From contig LLEY01000034.1 in NCBI GenBank assembly GCA_001414485.1, forward strand, positions 1 to 64,000: 64,000 bases of DNA, read 5' to 3'. Positions 23,113 through 35,077 of this stretch are shown piece by piece (position 1 is the first letter of the stretch; every line of letters starts with the position of its first letter). The position numbers and the translations under genes are program-made. A model generated the notes under the pieces. That model did not search any database. It was not told where the DNA came from and saw nothing but the letters and a program-made list of their open reading frames with translations. This DNA comes from Calycina herbarum. Lineage: Eukaryota > Ascomycota > Leotiomycetes > Helotiales > Pezizellaceae.

Positions 23113-23838
23113 TCAAAAGATTGCCTTTCTCGTTACCTGCATCATTGATGTTAGCTTTAGTACCCCCGATAAAACGTGGGAATTACTTACAGCCCACGCG
23201 CCAGCAACTGATGCCACAATTCCTCCAGAAATCATCATAGGTCGAACGCCCCTGGTACTCTTGAAGAGCATCCCACTCAAAGCACCCGCCACGATACTGT
23301 TCGCCGAATCATGCTTCCCCCGCATATGTCCAATGAAGGAGTTGAAACCGTTGTACACCATTGCGATAACACCTGCCGAGTTTCCCAAGAATGGTCCTCG
23401 TCTCGTAACCGCGTTGAGCACCGAGTTTAGGCGCAATTTCGGTGGTTGTGTAGTCGACCTTCTCAAACCCTCCTGCAATCCCCAGGCACCTCCCAATCCC
23501 AACGCAGTCACATATGTTACTCCAGTACCATAACACAGATCGTCTGACCAGCCTCGCGATGGCAATGCTGATTGCGAGCCAGGAAGATCCGAAAGCGCCG
23601 AGTCCTCGAGAGACAAATAATCTAAGGTTTGTTGATTTAGGCCAGCCAGGGGATGTAGCTGAGATGGGTCGGCAAAGGCAGGACCAGTCAGAAAGGAAGA
23701 AACATCTTGGGCCTCTTGGGGATCAAAAGGAGAAGCGGGTTGGAAGGAGTCTGGTATTGAATCTGAGGTTGGAGAAGAGGTGGAGGATGTTGTGGTGGAG
23801 GAGGACTTGCGCCCAGTGAGTTTATCCCAGATTGACAT
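23113..23838 (-). CDS. tim23: Mitochondrial inner-membrane translocase subunit Tim23
   Basis: Exon 1 is 23838-23191 and exon 2 is only 24 nt, 23136-23113; a 54-nt GT-AG intron (23137-23190) separates them and the product is 223 aa. Residues 1-100 form the hydrophilic, Ser-rich intermembrane-space part with LHPLAGLNQQTLDYL, the presequence-binding coiled region seen in Tim23. From about residue 103 the Tim17/Tim22/Tim23 membrane domain begins with a Gly-rich first segment (YVTALGLGGAWGLQEGL), then TRRGPFLGNSAGVIAMVYN and MRGKHDSANSIVAGALSG, and ends GGIVASVAGAWA. The tiny last exon adds VTRKAIF, which completes the usual Tim23 C-terminus; without it the frame would run into intron sequence. 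Tim23 forms the channel that imports presequence proteins across the inner membrane. The start shares a 369-bp divergent promoter with the Trm732-type gene. Confidence 0.93.
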   Translation of the reverse strand: MSIWDKLTGRKSSSTTTSSTSSPTSDSIPDSFQPASPFDPQEAQDVSSFLTGPAFADPSQLHPLAGLNQQTLDYLSLEDSALSDLPGSQSALPSRGWSDDLCYGTGVTYVTALGLGGAWGLQEGLRRSTTQPPKLRLNSVLNAVTRRGPFLGNSAGVIAMVYNGFNSFIGHMRGKHDSANSIVAGALSGMLFKSTRGVRPMMISGGIVASVAGAWAVSNSHVLSGVLKLTSMMQVTRKAIF

Positions 23839-24207
23839 GATGAAAGAGTGTGCGATGGATGGGGTGTTGTTTTGGGAGGGAGTTGAAGATTGAAGTCGCT
23901 GTCGTCAGTGATGATGCGAAATCTAAAATCTTTCCAGGAGCCTCTTTGGCAGGTGCAGGGTTCGGAACCGGAAGCTGAGATATTCCGGTTTTAGCGTCTT
24001 GATCACGCTCCGAAGATACTCCGATCCACCCCTGCCACAACCAGTTTTTAAACCAACCGACTTTTCCTTTCGCAACAAGAACAACCCAACCCAAGACAAC
24101 AACTTTTTCTCCCGCCAACAGGCGACCAACCGCGTTTCCTTTATGTCCAGATTTGATGGCCTCATATCTGACATCTAGGACACCTTGTTCGCTCACTTGT
24201 ATTCACG
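23839..24207. promoter_or_regulatory. Divergent promoter of tim23 and the Trm732-type gene
   Basis: The start codons of tim23 (23838, minus) and the large plus-strand gene (24208) are 369 bp apart, so both promoters must lie in or overlap this segment. Minus-strand frames inside it are not credible genes. I cannot place a TATA box or a defined factor site with confidence. Confidence 0.6.
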
Positions 24208-27200
24208 ATGAATAACAACGCGCACACTGATGACAAAGAGAACACCCAAGTCAAAACTCAGGCGCCATCTGACGAACGTCTTCTGGTGAGATGGCTTGAG
24301 CAAGAGCCTGCCCAAGAACAGATAATGTGAGTAATTATACCAACATCATGTGGCCCGACTCCGCTAATATATAGAACAGCCTAGCAGAAAAGAAATTTCA
24401 AGAGCTACTTCGGCAAGCTTCTCAGCCTCGGCATGCTTCCGGGAAGGCGTGTCTCCAACTCTGCTATTTTGTTGAACAGTGCAAAAAGTCTCAATCTCGG
24501 AGTCTTCGAGATGTTGCTTGCTCGGAAAATACCTCGCTTGGACTTTTCAACTTTTATGTCGAATGGAATGAGAAGAACCAGAACCGCTCCATGAGACAAG
24601 TTTTGGAACTCTTGTCCTCGCTAATTGCTCAAAATCCAGATAGGGGGGTATCATCATGTGTCAAAGCTGTCATTTTCCAACAAAGTTTACCTCTCATCAC
24701 CCATGAGGCTGCTCACCCATTGGTCAAGCCTTCCTTCAAGTCGTTGGAATGCTTACTAGGAAAGAGCACAATCTCGCCTGAAGAGTTGCTTAATGCATAT
24801 GAAATCTACAGGTCGCAGAATGTTGCACAGCATCCCAATGAACAGACCCCGGAGACTGACCAGTCTTGGGATCCTTTTGTCTCGGCTGTGTTCTATTGGC
24901 TAGGCCCAGCAGATGTTTCTGCAGCCGCAGGGAAATTCCTCGTCACACTCTTCAAGACGTTGAGAACTGACCCTGGAGTTGGTTCGGGCCCTTCGTCGAA
25001 TTACAGTTCTTTGTGGCAACGTTGGATACGAACGGGTCTCTCGAAGAATCCTCTGGCACTGGAAAATGTTAAGAACTATCTCTTTTCCCCGCTATTTAAG
25101 CTGGATAGACCAGGTTCGCTAGAATTCCTCCGGGATCTCAACAAACAGGGGTCAATTTCAGACATACATAGTCGGGAAATCGATGCTCATGCTCTAGTGC
25201 AGTTGGCTGCTATAGACGCTGGAAAGAAATCCGGGCTGGTGGAAGAACCAAGTAGGAAATATGTCCTCCGCGAATGACATATTAACTGACTTGGCCTTAG
25301 ATATCCTCCGCCCGAAAGAAACACATAAGAAATCTAGTGGCCCCATTGTACTCGACGAGGAAGCGATAGGTTCTCTTTTGACCAACTCCTCGGATACAAT
25401 TCGTTCTCTTGCCTTTTCTGTTCTCACTTCATCGTTTTCTTCAACGCGCCCCTTCAGTCCTGCTGTTCTTGATATGTTGAGACCCAACATGGGATTGCTT
25501 TATTCCGACACGGACGCTAAATTTCGCAATGAGGTTTTAAGCAACACCAAACACTTGATTGAGAGGTTGAGAGGAGCAACGGCTTTCCTTGCCAGGGAAC
25601 TTGAGCAATCTTCTTTCAAACTCAGTCATGGGGATCCACTAAGTTCGGTTCCCCTGACAGATTTGGGAATGATTCATGATGCAACTGAAGACCTTCTATT
25701 AAAACACCAGAAGTTTCTTGAGTGGTATGTGGATTTCTTGTTAGCGGAGTTAAGCTCAACTTCATCCTACCAGCGGCACATCATGGCTTTGAGAGCCATT
25801 AATCTCCTTCTCCACTCCCACCTCCGGGGACCAGGCTCAGCACTTTCTTCTATTCCAGTTCCTGCAAATGCCACAATTTGGCCGTTCACCCTGCGATTAT
25901 TCAATGCACGCTCAATGAGACTGTTGTTGGACCTTTTATTGGATCCGTTCGAGGATGTTCGAAGTAGCGCGGCGGATGTCTTGAAACTTTCCGACCCTGC
26001 GAACTTCACAAAAGTCCTATCTCCAAACCAGAAGAATGCCTCCAGGGGAGGAAGTTCCCCTCCCTTAGAAACGGTGCAAGATATTGAGGTGGCTGAGCCG
26101 GCGTTTGATCGGTCACCGACTCTTCTCATCGAATTTATTTCGAGGGCGGAGGAAGCGTCGAAAAGAACCGGTCGCGCTGACTATGCAGATGGGGTTGCTC
26201 GGTCTTATAGGATATTGTATGGCCTGCAAGCCTCTCTGGGCGAGAGGTTGCAGCTGATCGATGGATTGGTCAAACGACTCGAGGAGAAGGTAGTGATGGC
26301 AGAAAGAGATCTTGCGCTTGCGGTATCCGAAGCCCCTGTACATGCGGATTTTGCTGCGCTGAGGTAGGTCGACATGTCCCCTTTCCTAGTGGAGTCTAGC
26401 TGATTGAGCAATAGCCTCGTTTCCAATATTGTCGACTTGTCACTAGATTCAAATGTGTCAGAAACAGGTCAATCGGATGAGTGGGAGAAATGGGCCAGTC
26501 TTCAATTCCAAATGGTGTCTTTGGCCTCTCGCATTTGGAACGCCGTAAAAGAGGTGTTGTGCAACGACTCCCCAGAAGGCAACCTTCCGAATGGCATTGA
26601 TGAGGTAGACACGATTGATACAAAAGATGTCTTGAGCTACAGCTTTCGCGCTGTTCACGAGTCCAGGTAAGTCGGGTTCATTTTGTTGTAGCAATTTGTT
26701 TTGAGGGAAGGTTCAGCGACCTGGTGCAAGTCACATGAACACAATTGAGAGCCGAAGCTTATCCACCTTTGCGGCCACACCATCTAATTCGTCATAGCAA
26801 CCTCACAAGAATTCTTTCGTTGAATCTTAAAGAATCTTGGCCGGCGCATTTTGCATCAAACGTCGTCGAAACCTTTACTTCCATCGGAAATTTAGCTTTC
26901 CAACAGCTTTCTACCCTGCGCCACCGCGGCGCTTTCTCGACTGTATCTTTGACCTTTTCAAACTGCTGCAACCTCGTTCAACATAAGGCTTTGCGGAAGT
27001 ACTTTCTTACTGCGCCAGATACCACGTCTAAAGAACCATCATCGCAACTCGAACCATCGTCTATTGATATTCTCGATCGCTGGTGGAAGGTATGATTCCT
27101 TGAACTACAATATTTGACTGTTTCTCACAGTATCAGGGATCTCTAATTGCAATCGAAACCCAACCCGCGACTACAAGGAGATCAGCAGGAATTCCCTCAT

Positions 27201-29782
27201 TGGTGACTGCAATCATGGCGTCCAGCACACCCATGGACTTTGACGAACGTCTCAATATTCTGGTTAACAAGGCACGGAAGGAGATTGCAGACGGGGAGTC
27301 GGCGTCAAACGTCCATGCGCTCAACAGTTTGCACGCCCTTTTCAGGGAAACCAACACTCGTCAGAAGCTTCTCACCTATGTCGTTGCAATGCTATCTTTG
27401 GCGGAGCAATGTTTTATCTCTCCAATGTAAGCAGAGATCCTAAGATGCCTTGTCAAATCTTAGCGCTAACAGGTTTCGGTTTCAGCTGGGAAATTCGCAA
27501 CTGCGGTTTACTACTATTCCAAACTCTGACAGATGTTCTGTTGGGGGCCGAGACGAAAGAGCAGATGGAGGGGGGTTGGACTGGCGAGGGGGCTAAGATT
27601 GCCTTCTCCAAATTTCCTGGGCTCGTTGATTTGCTGCTGAGCATGCTCGAGGAAAGCTGCAATCAGAATGCTGGTGACCCAGAGGGGACCATGAAGACTG
27701 TCGAGAAATTGTTTCCTGCTCTTGACATTATTCGCAGGGCAGGCGCCCCAGCAGAATGCCACGCCATGATTTTTAAGCATGTTTCTACCCATCTCGGTAG
27801 CAAGGTATGGCAAGTGAGGGACCTGGCAGCCCGGACGATTTGTTCCCTAATGCCCAATGCTAACTGGCAGCACGCGGCTGAATCATTGTTGCATATCCGA
27901 GATGGATCAACGAATTTAGAGCATGGCGTTTTATTGGCCATTCAATACACGTTAGGAAGAGAAATTGACGCTGCAATTCCCGATGAACACCTCGATGGTA
28001 AGTCATTGATCCACTTAGGCTCTCTCTCTCTGTTAAACTAAAATAACGCAGCGTACGTCCAACGGCTCAACTCGTTCTTCCATTGCCACTTCGGGGAGAG
28101 AAAAACAGCAATCACGTCACCTGATGTGCTCGCTGCTAACTTAAAAGTTGGGAATATCATCCTCCGTATTTTGATTTCGAAAATCGGCCGCATGACGAAG
28201 GAGTCCTCTGTTTATAATTTCGCGACGACTGGGTTTACCGTTGAACCGTATAGTGAGATGGCAAATTTATGCCAGCTGCATTGGGACCCTGCCCGCGCGG
28301 ACTTCCATGCCGCGTTGCTTCGTGGAATTTGTATTTCGGCTCTCAACAGTGATACAGAGGCTTTGAGAAAAATCGTCAAGCACGCCCTAGGATCGAGCCA
28401 GAGTACCGCAGTGTCTGTTCTTAAGACAGTGCCCGCAGTCTGGAATACCAGAGGACATCAAGAAGAACTTATAGAACTTTTCCGTGTCTATGCAAGTACT
28501 TTTGAGTTTACCAATGGGTCAGCTGTTTGTGCCGCTGCGTTGGCAAATGCCAATGGAGTTCTTGACGAGGTTCGCGATCTTTCACTCATATTACTAGAGC
28601 TCGGTCAAATCGTTAGAGTCATCAAAATGGGACAGTCGACCCCAAAGCTCGCAAACGAGGTATGCAAATTTTTAGGCAATGTCACTCATGCCCGTATATT
28701 GGTTCAAAAAACATCATCTGAACCCACGGAGGAACCTGAGGAGTCGCTGTTGGATTTTGGGCAGTACTTAGCGGTACATTTGGAGGAGCATTCAGTAAGT
28801 GGTTAAACCTGGTATCATGTATCCAAACGACGCTCATTGAGAATAGTCCGTGCCTTCGCGGCTCGCGGCCGTTTGCGCTCTTCGTTCGTTTTTCAGTCGC
28901 CAAGGTTACGAAGGATTCCTCGGAAATCCCTATTTAATCACCATACTTATCATATTATACGCTTTGCTGGATGACGACGACGATGATGTCCGGTCTTTAG
29001 CCGCAGCGACCGTAGCTCTCCTAACCAAGAAATCGTCAACTCCGCTTGCCGCAGCTGATGAGTTCCTCGATTGGATGACTGGGATGTACAAAACTTCGTT
29101 AGACTTCGCACACAATACCGTTGAACGAATCACTGGCCGCGCCTTCTTGGTTCCTCCTAAGTTTCCCATTCCAGATTTTGACCTCGAGGAAGAATTAGCC
29201 CAAGTAATGTTACCTGACAATTCTCTTTTCGCTACGGAGGCTCAAAACTTGTGGCGTGATGAGCACAGAGAACGTGTGCGTTGGGCCAAAACCCTTCGCG
29301 CTCTCTATACAGCGTCTAACTGCATGTACACCGAGGATGAAGTCCGGGATCGAAGCCCCTTGAATCGGCTGACTGAATTTGCAACCAAAGGCTTCGAGTT
29401 TCTCGCGAACAAACTTTCGTCTCAAAAGGAGGACGCTCAAAACTGGGATTCAAAACCTGAGATCTACTCACTTTGCGCAGGAATTGTCGTTTGTGCACAC
29501 GAAGTTTTGGTTCATCTGGCATACAAATCTGCGAAGGATGATAATTGGGGGGTTCCAGATGGGACAGCGAATTTGCTTGTTCAGCTAAGACGATTTATGG
29601 ATGAAGCCGATGCTGGCTTTCTCCATCCTCAACTACTTTATCAGCTCCTGGGACGGGAAGTACTCTTGGAAAACAAATTGGGTGTCTTACTGCCGCAGCA
29701 AGTTCAGTCGATGATTACCAAATACCCTTATCTTAAAGGTCCGCAGGCACTTTTCTGTCATTCACTCTCTTTCCACAACTAA
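24208..29782 (+). CDS. TRM732: Trm732/THADA-type tRNA 2'-O-methylation cofactor
   Basis: Nine exons (24208-24326, 24380-25251, 25301-26363, 26415-26666, 26798-27089, 27137-27426, 27486-27997, 28052-28794, 28847-29782) join in phase to about 1692 aa. All introns are GT-AG and 47-131 nt; the fifth may end at 27130 instead of 27136, adding Tyr-Gln. The protein is almost wholly alpha-helical, as expected of an armadillo/HEAT-like solenoid. The DUF2428 signature is clear: TTRRSAGIPSLVTAIM near residue 880 and WEIRNCGLLLFQTLTDVLLG near 963. In yeast Trm732 partners the methyltransferase Trm7 to methylate the ribose of position 32 in tRNA anticodon loops; animal THADA is the homologue. Its length is within the range of filamentous fungal members. 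Role is inferred from the family. A 49-nt intron at 25252 and several others would be missed by frame-based calling because frames on either side stay open. Confidence 0.85.
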
Positions 29783-29964
29783 GCGACGCAACCCGCCACA
29801 AAGACAAAAAAATAAACATTGGCACGCGCTCAGTCTTGAAAATTTGTTGCATCCGATATCAACCCCGCAATTTCAAATCATCTTCTCCGACGCGTCGATA
29901 GAGATACATCGCACCCGAAAAACTCAACGCGCTTGCTCTTCGACCCACCTCTACGCATCTCAAG

Positions 29965-30263
29965 ATGGCCCTTTCTCAGACGTCTGTCATTGCGATCATA
30001 TTCATCGTCGCCTTTTTCGGAACGATTGGTCTCTTGTTCGGCGGCTTGAAGGCTGTTGGCTACGTTGTGCGTCTATTCCTTCTTCTCCCCTCCATCGAAC
30101 AACTGCTAACTTTCAACTATTATACAGGCAACAAAAATGTACAAGTACTTTTTCTTCCCTCCGATTTCTTTTTCTGACCATTTGAAGGCGCGATTCCAAA
30201 GCCGCGGCAGACGCCGAGTCATCTGCTGCTAGCACTGCGGGAGCGGCCACGACAAATGCCTAA
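29965..30263 (+). CDS. 64-residue single-pass membrane protein with a 17-nt exon
   Basis: Three exons (29965-30066, 30128-30144, 30188-30263) give 64 aa. The first donor GTGCGT was preferred over a weaker GTTGTG three bases upstream; both keep frame. The middle exon is only 17 nt and encodes ATKMYK across its junctions. The second intron is 43 nt. The N-terminal 30 residues form one hydrophobic segment with glycines (FIVAFFGTIGLLFGGLKAVGY), followed by a short basic stretch and an Ala/Ser-rich tail (RDSKAAADAESSAASTAGAA). It lies 182 bp after the Trm732-type gene on the same strand. I do not recognise the family. The consistent reading of all three exons and the sharp hydrophobic-to-hydrophilic order make it likely to be a real gene. 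Confidence 0.65.
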
Positions 30264-31270
30264 TACCCAAAATTTTCCTCTCGACTTTTTCGACTCAGTT
30301 CTTCTTTCAACCATCAGGTGTGCCACCCACGCGCGACCCGACCTCAGTAGCATGACAACATCATGCGCTCTTCGCACCCTGTCTTGTTACGATTCTTTCT
30401 TTTCATACGCAGATTACGAGATACGAGCATAGATGGTAATGATTGATGGATGGCACCTGCTTCTTCTTCTTGTAGATACGTCATAGGAGGATATCATATC
30501 GAGCTCGGGGTGGATATATGCATGCATCAGGGAAGCGGATATCACAGAGAGGAGTGGAGAACCTGGCATGTAATCTTATACTCGCGAAGCAAGGATATAC
30601 CGAATAGAACACTCGTCTCTGTCCGTCATGCTGTTTGGATGGAAGTGCCAATGATAATCTGACCCGATCGATGCCAAGGATGCTTAATTGTTGTGTTTGA
30701 CTTGAGTCACGTCTCGCAATGGACTGTCCAAGCGGCAGGAAATAACTCTGGTTCTAACCCTTTGGGATAATTGGAGCTGATTATTCTAGGTTAATGTTCG
30801 TGGATAATTACCTTGAATTACACTAGATGAGTGGAACAACGACTTGAGTAGACAGGTACGTATCTACCGCTTTCAATTTCATCGTGGGCCTCAGGTCCCC
30901 CCTCCTTTGAAACCAGTGACATTTTGATGATCGTAGATATTTTAAAAGGTTCAAGTCAAACAATAACAGAAATCGTGAATGGCATTTCGTGTCTACCAAA
31001 ATAGCCCGACCAAAGTGCCGCATCACCAAGTCAAGGGTGAATCCCACAAGGCTCCGCATAGATAAATAACAACAGCCTCGTCTCACTTCCCACCAAAATA
31101 CCGTTTCATCAACCGCATCGTCCCTCCCTGCGCAACCTCACCACGTACCAGAAACTCGACAACCCGCATAACCTGCATTCCTGGAAATCCCATCCCCGTC
31201 TCTCGCCACGTATCCATCGCATCCATCGCATCCACCATCCACCGTCTCTCCGAAATAGAAAATAGGGGAG
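30264..31270. other. Intergenic region
   Basis: The left part is 3' untranslated sequence of the small membrane-protein gene and the right part the promoter of the gene at 31271. Frames on both strands are short and lack motifs. No repeat or RNA gene is seen. Confidence 0.45.
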
Positions 31271-33088
31271 ATGGCTCTCCAACCGCCATCTCCAACGACA
31301 CTTCTTTATGGAGGGACGATGATTACGACTTTTTCGACGACTTTGAGTGCGAATGGACCTGGGGAAACGACGCTTTATTATCCTTGGCCTGCTGTTACTG
31401 GGGCGCCGATATTTACTACTATTACAGATCTAGAGGGTATCAGGACGGAAAGTGTGAGGGTTGTGACGGATGTTGTAGGGGTTATTTTGGGGGTTGATGG
31501 AAGGATTTTGGGGACTGCTACTTTGACGCATAAGGATCCTCAAATTACTGGAAGTGCAACAGCTACAGATACGAGGTGCCTGGAATTCAAGTGCTGGACG
31601 AGTGCGGCGCAGGGGGGAACAATATTCGCGGCTGTTCTGGTTGGACTGCTTGTGCTGTGGGTTATTATCTGGTGTCTTAAGAAGGAGAAGTCGAGACGGG
31701 AGGGGCGTCGAGAAGTTATTATGCCACCTAAGAAGGGGCTTTTGGCAACGCTGACGGACGGGGGAACTCGAGAGAAGGTTATTGTGGAGGATGTGGAGAG
31801 AGGGGAAAGACATAGACGAAGACGGAAATCGAGGACTAGAACGAGGGAGAGATTGCCTTCTCCTGTTGAGTCCACGGGTTCCAGTTCAAATGTTGAGGAG
31901 CTGCGGAAATCAAAACATAGATCGTCGAGAAACCACCATGGTAGACAATCGAGAGATGAGCGCGTTAGGGAAGTAGACGACCACTACCAGTCTGGGAGTT
32001 ATGCGGCTCCTGTCCGAATGCCTTCTCCGCCACCAAGGCGTTCTCGCACTTCGTCTGTGAGAAGTCCTCGAGAGAATCCACTGCCTCCAAATCAACCGAC
32101 TGCCTTTATGCCGCCAGAACCAACACATATCACACCATCGCGAGACCCTTTCTACTCCCCACGAGTACGAGACTTTGCAGCACCAGGACCACGAGCAGAA
32201 GTTACAAGATCAAGGAACCGATCCCTCATTCGTGATAGAGACACGCGAAGAGGTCGCCGAAGCAGTCCACAAGACGATATCATAAGAGTGGAAGTAGAAG
32301 CAGACTATCCGCCACCAAGGGAACGAAGACGAAGACGCCGAAGAAGTATGGGCGAAGAACGACTTGAACGTGAGGGCAGTGGAAGAAGAAGACGTGAACG
32401 AAGCACCGATTCTTATGAACGGCGTCAGTCTTTGAGGTAATCAGGGGTGCTGGGGTGTTCCTTTCTTTTTTCTTTTGTTTATATATATTTATGTACTAAT
32501 CCTATTTTCTCAGCCAATCGGCACCGAGGAAACAGCCTGCGAGGCAGAAGAAGAGTACTTTACTAGAGAATGCGAAGTGGCTTGCTCTTCTACCACTTGC
32601 ACTTAGAGCTATTCATATAGTCGCAGAACCAAAGGGGGGGTGGGAACAATATTTCTGTAGCGAGGATCTAAAGAACAAGAAAAAGAACCGAGCTAGAAGG
32701 TATAGTTTCTCTCCTCCCCCCCATCATCAAATCCTTGTATTTAACTAGTTTTGCTAGCTCAGGACGGGATCCCCAACGCCAACAATTTGTCCAACAAGAC
32801 CGCGAACGCCACCGTGAAAGATGGAGCGCGCGAAGTGGTGGTCCGTATCTCGAAGACCACCCTCTCAGATCCTCATCCGCTGATTCCGAACCAAGGTCAC
32901 ATGCCTCTCCGCCATTGAAACCCCGCAGACAAAACTCTCCACCCGTTGAAGAACAATTCCAACGCCGAAGACCAAGACGTCAACATGATCGCATTCGACA
33001 AGAAAGAAGTCCTGGTCTCGACGAAGCGGCTTCGGAAGATGGAAGTGTGCATCGAAGAAGAAAGCAAGAACAGCAATTAAATGTTTAG
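31271..33088 (+). CDS. Single-pass membrane protein with an Arg/Ser-rich cytoplasmic tail
   Basis: Three exons (31271-32436, 32514-32699, 32758-33088) give 560 aa, with GT-AG introns of 77 nt (TACTAAT branch site) and 58 nt. Residues 1 to about 110 are Thr/Gly-rich (TTLLYGGTMITTFSTTL), then a Cys pair (RCLEFKCW) precedes one strong membrane segment at about 116-137 (TIFAAVLVGLLVLWVIIWC). The rest is a long tail rich in Arg, Ser and Pro (RRRRKSRTRTRERLPSP, RERRRRRRRS), probably disordered. No signal peptide is obvious. The layout recalls fungal cell-surface sensors, but nothing more specific is visible. After the TAG at 33086 the same frame stays open to 33301 with the same composition, so the true end may be 33301 if a short intron (for example 33044-33085) is removed. 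Confidence 0.6.
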
Positions 33089-33943
33089 GCACCAATGGAA
33101 GTACGTCCAAAGAAAATACGGCATTCGAGGAGATCTGAGCCAGTTGTCCGATCGGATGTTATGGAGAGCGAGGAACCACACAGATTGGAGGATGGGAAGA
33201 AGGCGGGGAGAACGCCGCTTGAGCATGTCAATTCGAAAGCGAGACCGCTGAAGATGCCTAGTCGATTTGATACTGCTTCTTCGGATACTCTGGTTAGTTG
33301 AACCGGTATTGCATTGTGTTATTATGGAGTTGGAGTTTTGTTCTGAGCGATTTCTTTTCAATTTTAGATGATATGGAAATGGGGCGGGGATCAAGCAAAC
33401 AGAATTGATGTTTTTTAACCTATCGATTTTACAATGCTTTGTTGTGCTACGTTGGTGACTTCAGCCACGGCTCTTTGCAGCTTGCTACGCTTGACAACTT
33501 CGAATTGGGAACCGAAGATGGAGAACCTCGGAATTTGTAACCGAAGGCCCACTTAATGAATGGCAGGAGTAGACACTCCGTACTTAGCGGTTTTATCCCA
33601 AAGGGTGGGCTACAACGTATTGTCTTCGAGATCTCGCTAACGCATAACAGCATTAGCGATCACTTCAACAAAGGAAAGACCCAGTGTCCTTCAGTAGTTC
33701 GGTTGCTCTTCTCACGCATACTTTCTACTCAGAAACAAAGCCCATTGTTACAATGATTGAGCTTCTTGACTCCACTATCGATGTTTGTCGCCCAGACGTA
33801 ACATTTCATTGTTGTACTAGAACGGCGGGTGGATTGCCAGCACAGAGTTCTAGCTTCAAGAAAATTCCGTACACCTTGATAATTATTTTTCTCCAAGTTC
33901 TTGTTTTGGTAGTATATATCAAAAAGTCCCTCATGCAATAAAA
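33089..33943. other. Intergenic region, first part possibly coding
   Basis: Positions 33095-33301 continue the frame of the preceding gene for 68 codons and share its Arg/Ser-rich bias (see findings). The remaining sequence to 33943 holds only short frames and the promoter of the gene at 33944. Confidence 0.45.
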
Positions 33944-35077
33944 ATGGCAGACACATGTATCGAAGCTGTTTCCGACCGTACCATGTGGGCTCCTCGTGCT
34001 GCCAGACGTTCCACAATCACACAGCATACCCCGATCCCAACAACGCCATCAACCCTTCTGCAGAAAAAAGCAGACACCGATCGAAATACAACTCCACTAC
34101 CAAACCCAATCGATCAAACCCCCAAAGCAACACCCGTTCAAGGAGCTATCATCGCGCTTGGTATCATCTGCGGTTTACTAATTTTCGGAATCTTACTCTT
34201 CATGCTCCTATTCTGTCACTACAGGAAGAAAAAGATGGAACATCGAGTTGTCGCTAGACCTCCATTTATTCCACTCCCTTTCCCACAAGCTGGAGCACGG
34301 TCAATAATGAATGAGGATCCGAGAAATCTTGACCAGCAACAACAACAACAACACGTACCTGATACGCCAGTTGGGAGTCGGGAGATACATTCTGCTGCTG
34401 CTCAACAGCAAGGGGGATTTTCTGCTCAATCTGGACGGAATAGTCAGATGAAAGGAGATGACATTGAAACGGCTCAACGCCAGAAAGCCTTTTCAGCACA
34501 ATCCGGGAGACATGGTCAGATGCATCCGGGTGATATCGAAGCAGCTCAACGACAACGGGTATTCTCAGCACAATCCGCTCGACGTAGCCACATACATGAA
34601 GGAATGGACATGGACGCGGTAGCAGCATTAACTCAACGACAAAGAGGCCCTTCTGCTCAGTCTATTCGGCGTAGCAAGTTGCAAGAAGAAATTGACCTCG
34701 ACACAGCTGCTGCCCAACGACAAAGAGTGTTTTCGGCTCAATCAGCCAGACACAGTCATTTACAAGGAGGCGTTTTGCAACCTGGGGATATGTATGGTGT
34801 TTATGGATCTGGTTTGGGGGGAAATGCACACGAACAAGGTCTTCCTCCGATGATGACACCTCAACCATTTCATCACGGTGACGGATTCCAAATTCCCATG
34901 CCGGATCCTGTGCAGACTCAGCGGCCTGGGAGGGATGATTATTCTGTGGAGGATCCTCATTCGGATGGGGATGGGAGGAGGAATTCGAGGAATTTACAGG
35001 GACATCCACCGCCGGTCAGTCGGCAGAGTAGACATTCTGGGTCTGGGGATCTGGGAGGGAGGCGGGGGGTGTTATGA
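33944..35077 (+). CDS. Single-pass membrane protein with five SAQS repeats
   Basis: An intronless frame of 377 aa. The N-terminus (residues 1-65) is Thr/Pro-rich without an evident signal peptide. One membrane segment lies at about 67-91 (GAIIALGIICGLLIFGILL), followed by a basic stop-transfer stretch (HYRKKKMEHR). A poly-Gln run follows. Residues about 149-282 hold five imperfect repeats of 25-30 aa, each built on QRQ-x2-x-SAQS-x-RRS and ending in an acidic D-x-D or GD-x-E segment (for example RVFSAQSARRSHIHEG). The C-terminal part is Gly/Pro/His-rich. The family is unknown. It has the same overall plan as the gene ending at 33088 (short ectodomain, one TM, long basic disordered tail) and lies on the same strand. 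An upstream exon with a signal peptide is possible but not seen. Confidence 0.65.
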   Translation: MADTCIEAVSDRTMWAPRAARRSTITQHTPIPTTPSTLLQKKADTDRNTTPLPNPIDQTPKATPVQGAIIALGIICGLLIFGILLFMLLFCHYRKKKMEHRVVARPPFIPLPFPQAGARSIMNEDPRNLDQQQQQQHVPDTPVGSREIHSAAAQQQGGFSAQSGRNSQMKGDDIETAQRQKAFSAQSGRHGQMHPGDIEAAQRQRVFSAQSARRSHIHEGMDMDAVAALTQRQRGPSAQSIRRSKLQEEIDLDTAAAQRQRVFSAQSARHSHLQGGVLQPGDMYGVYGSGLGGNAHEQGLPPMMTPQPFHHGDGFQIPMPDPVQTQRPGRDDYSVEDPHSDGDGRRNSRNLQGHPPPVSRQSRHSGSGDLGGRRGVL

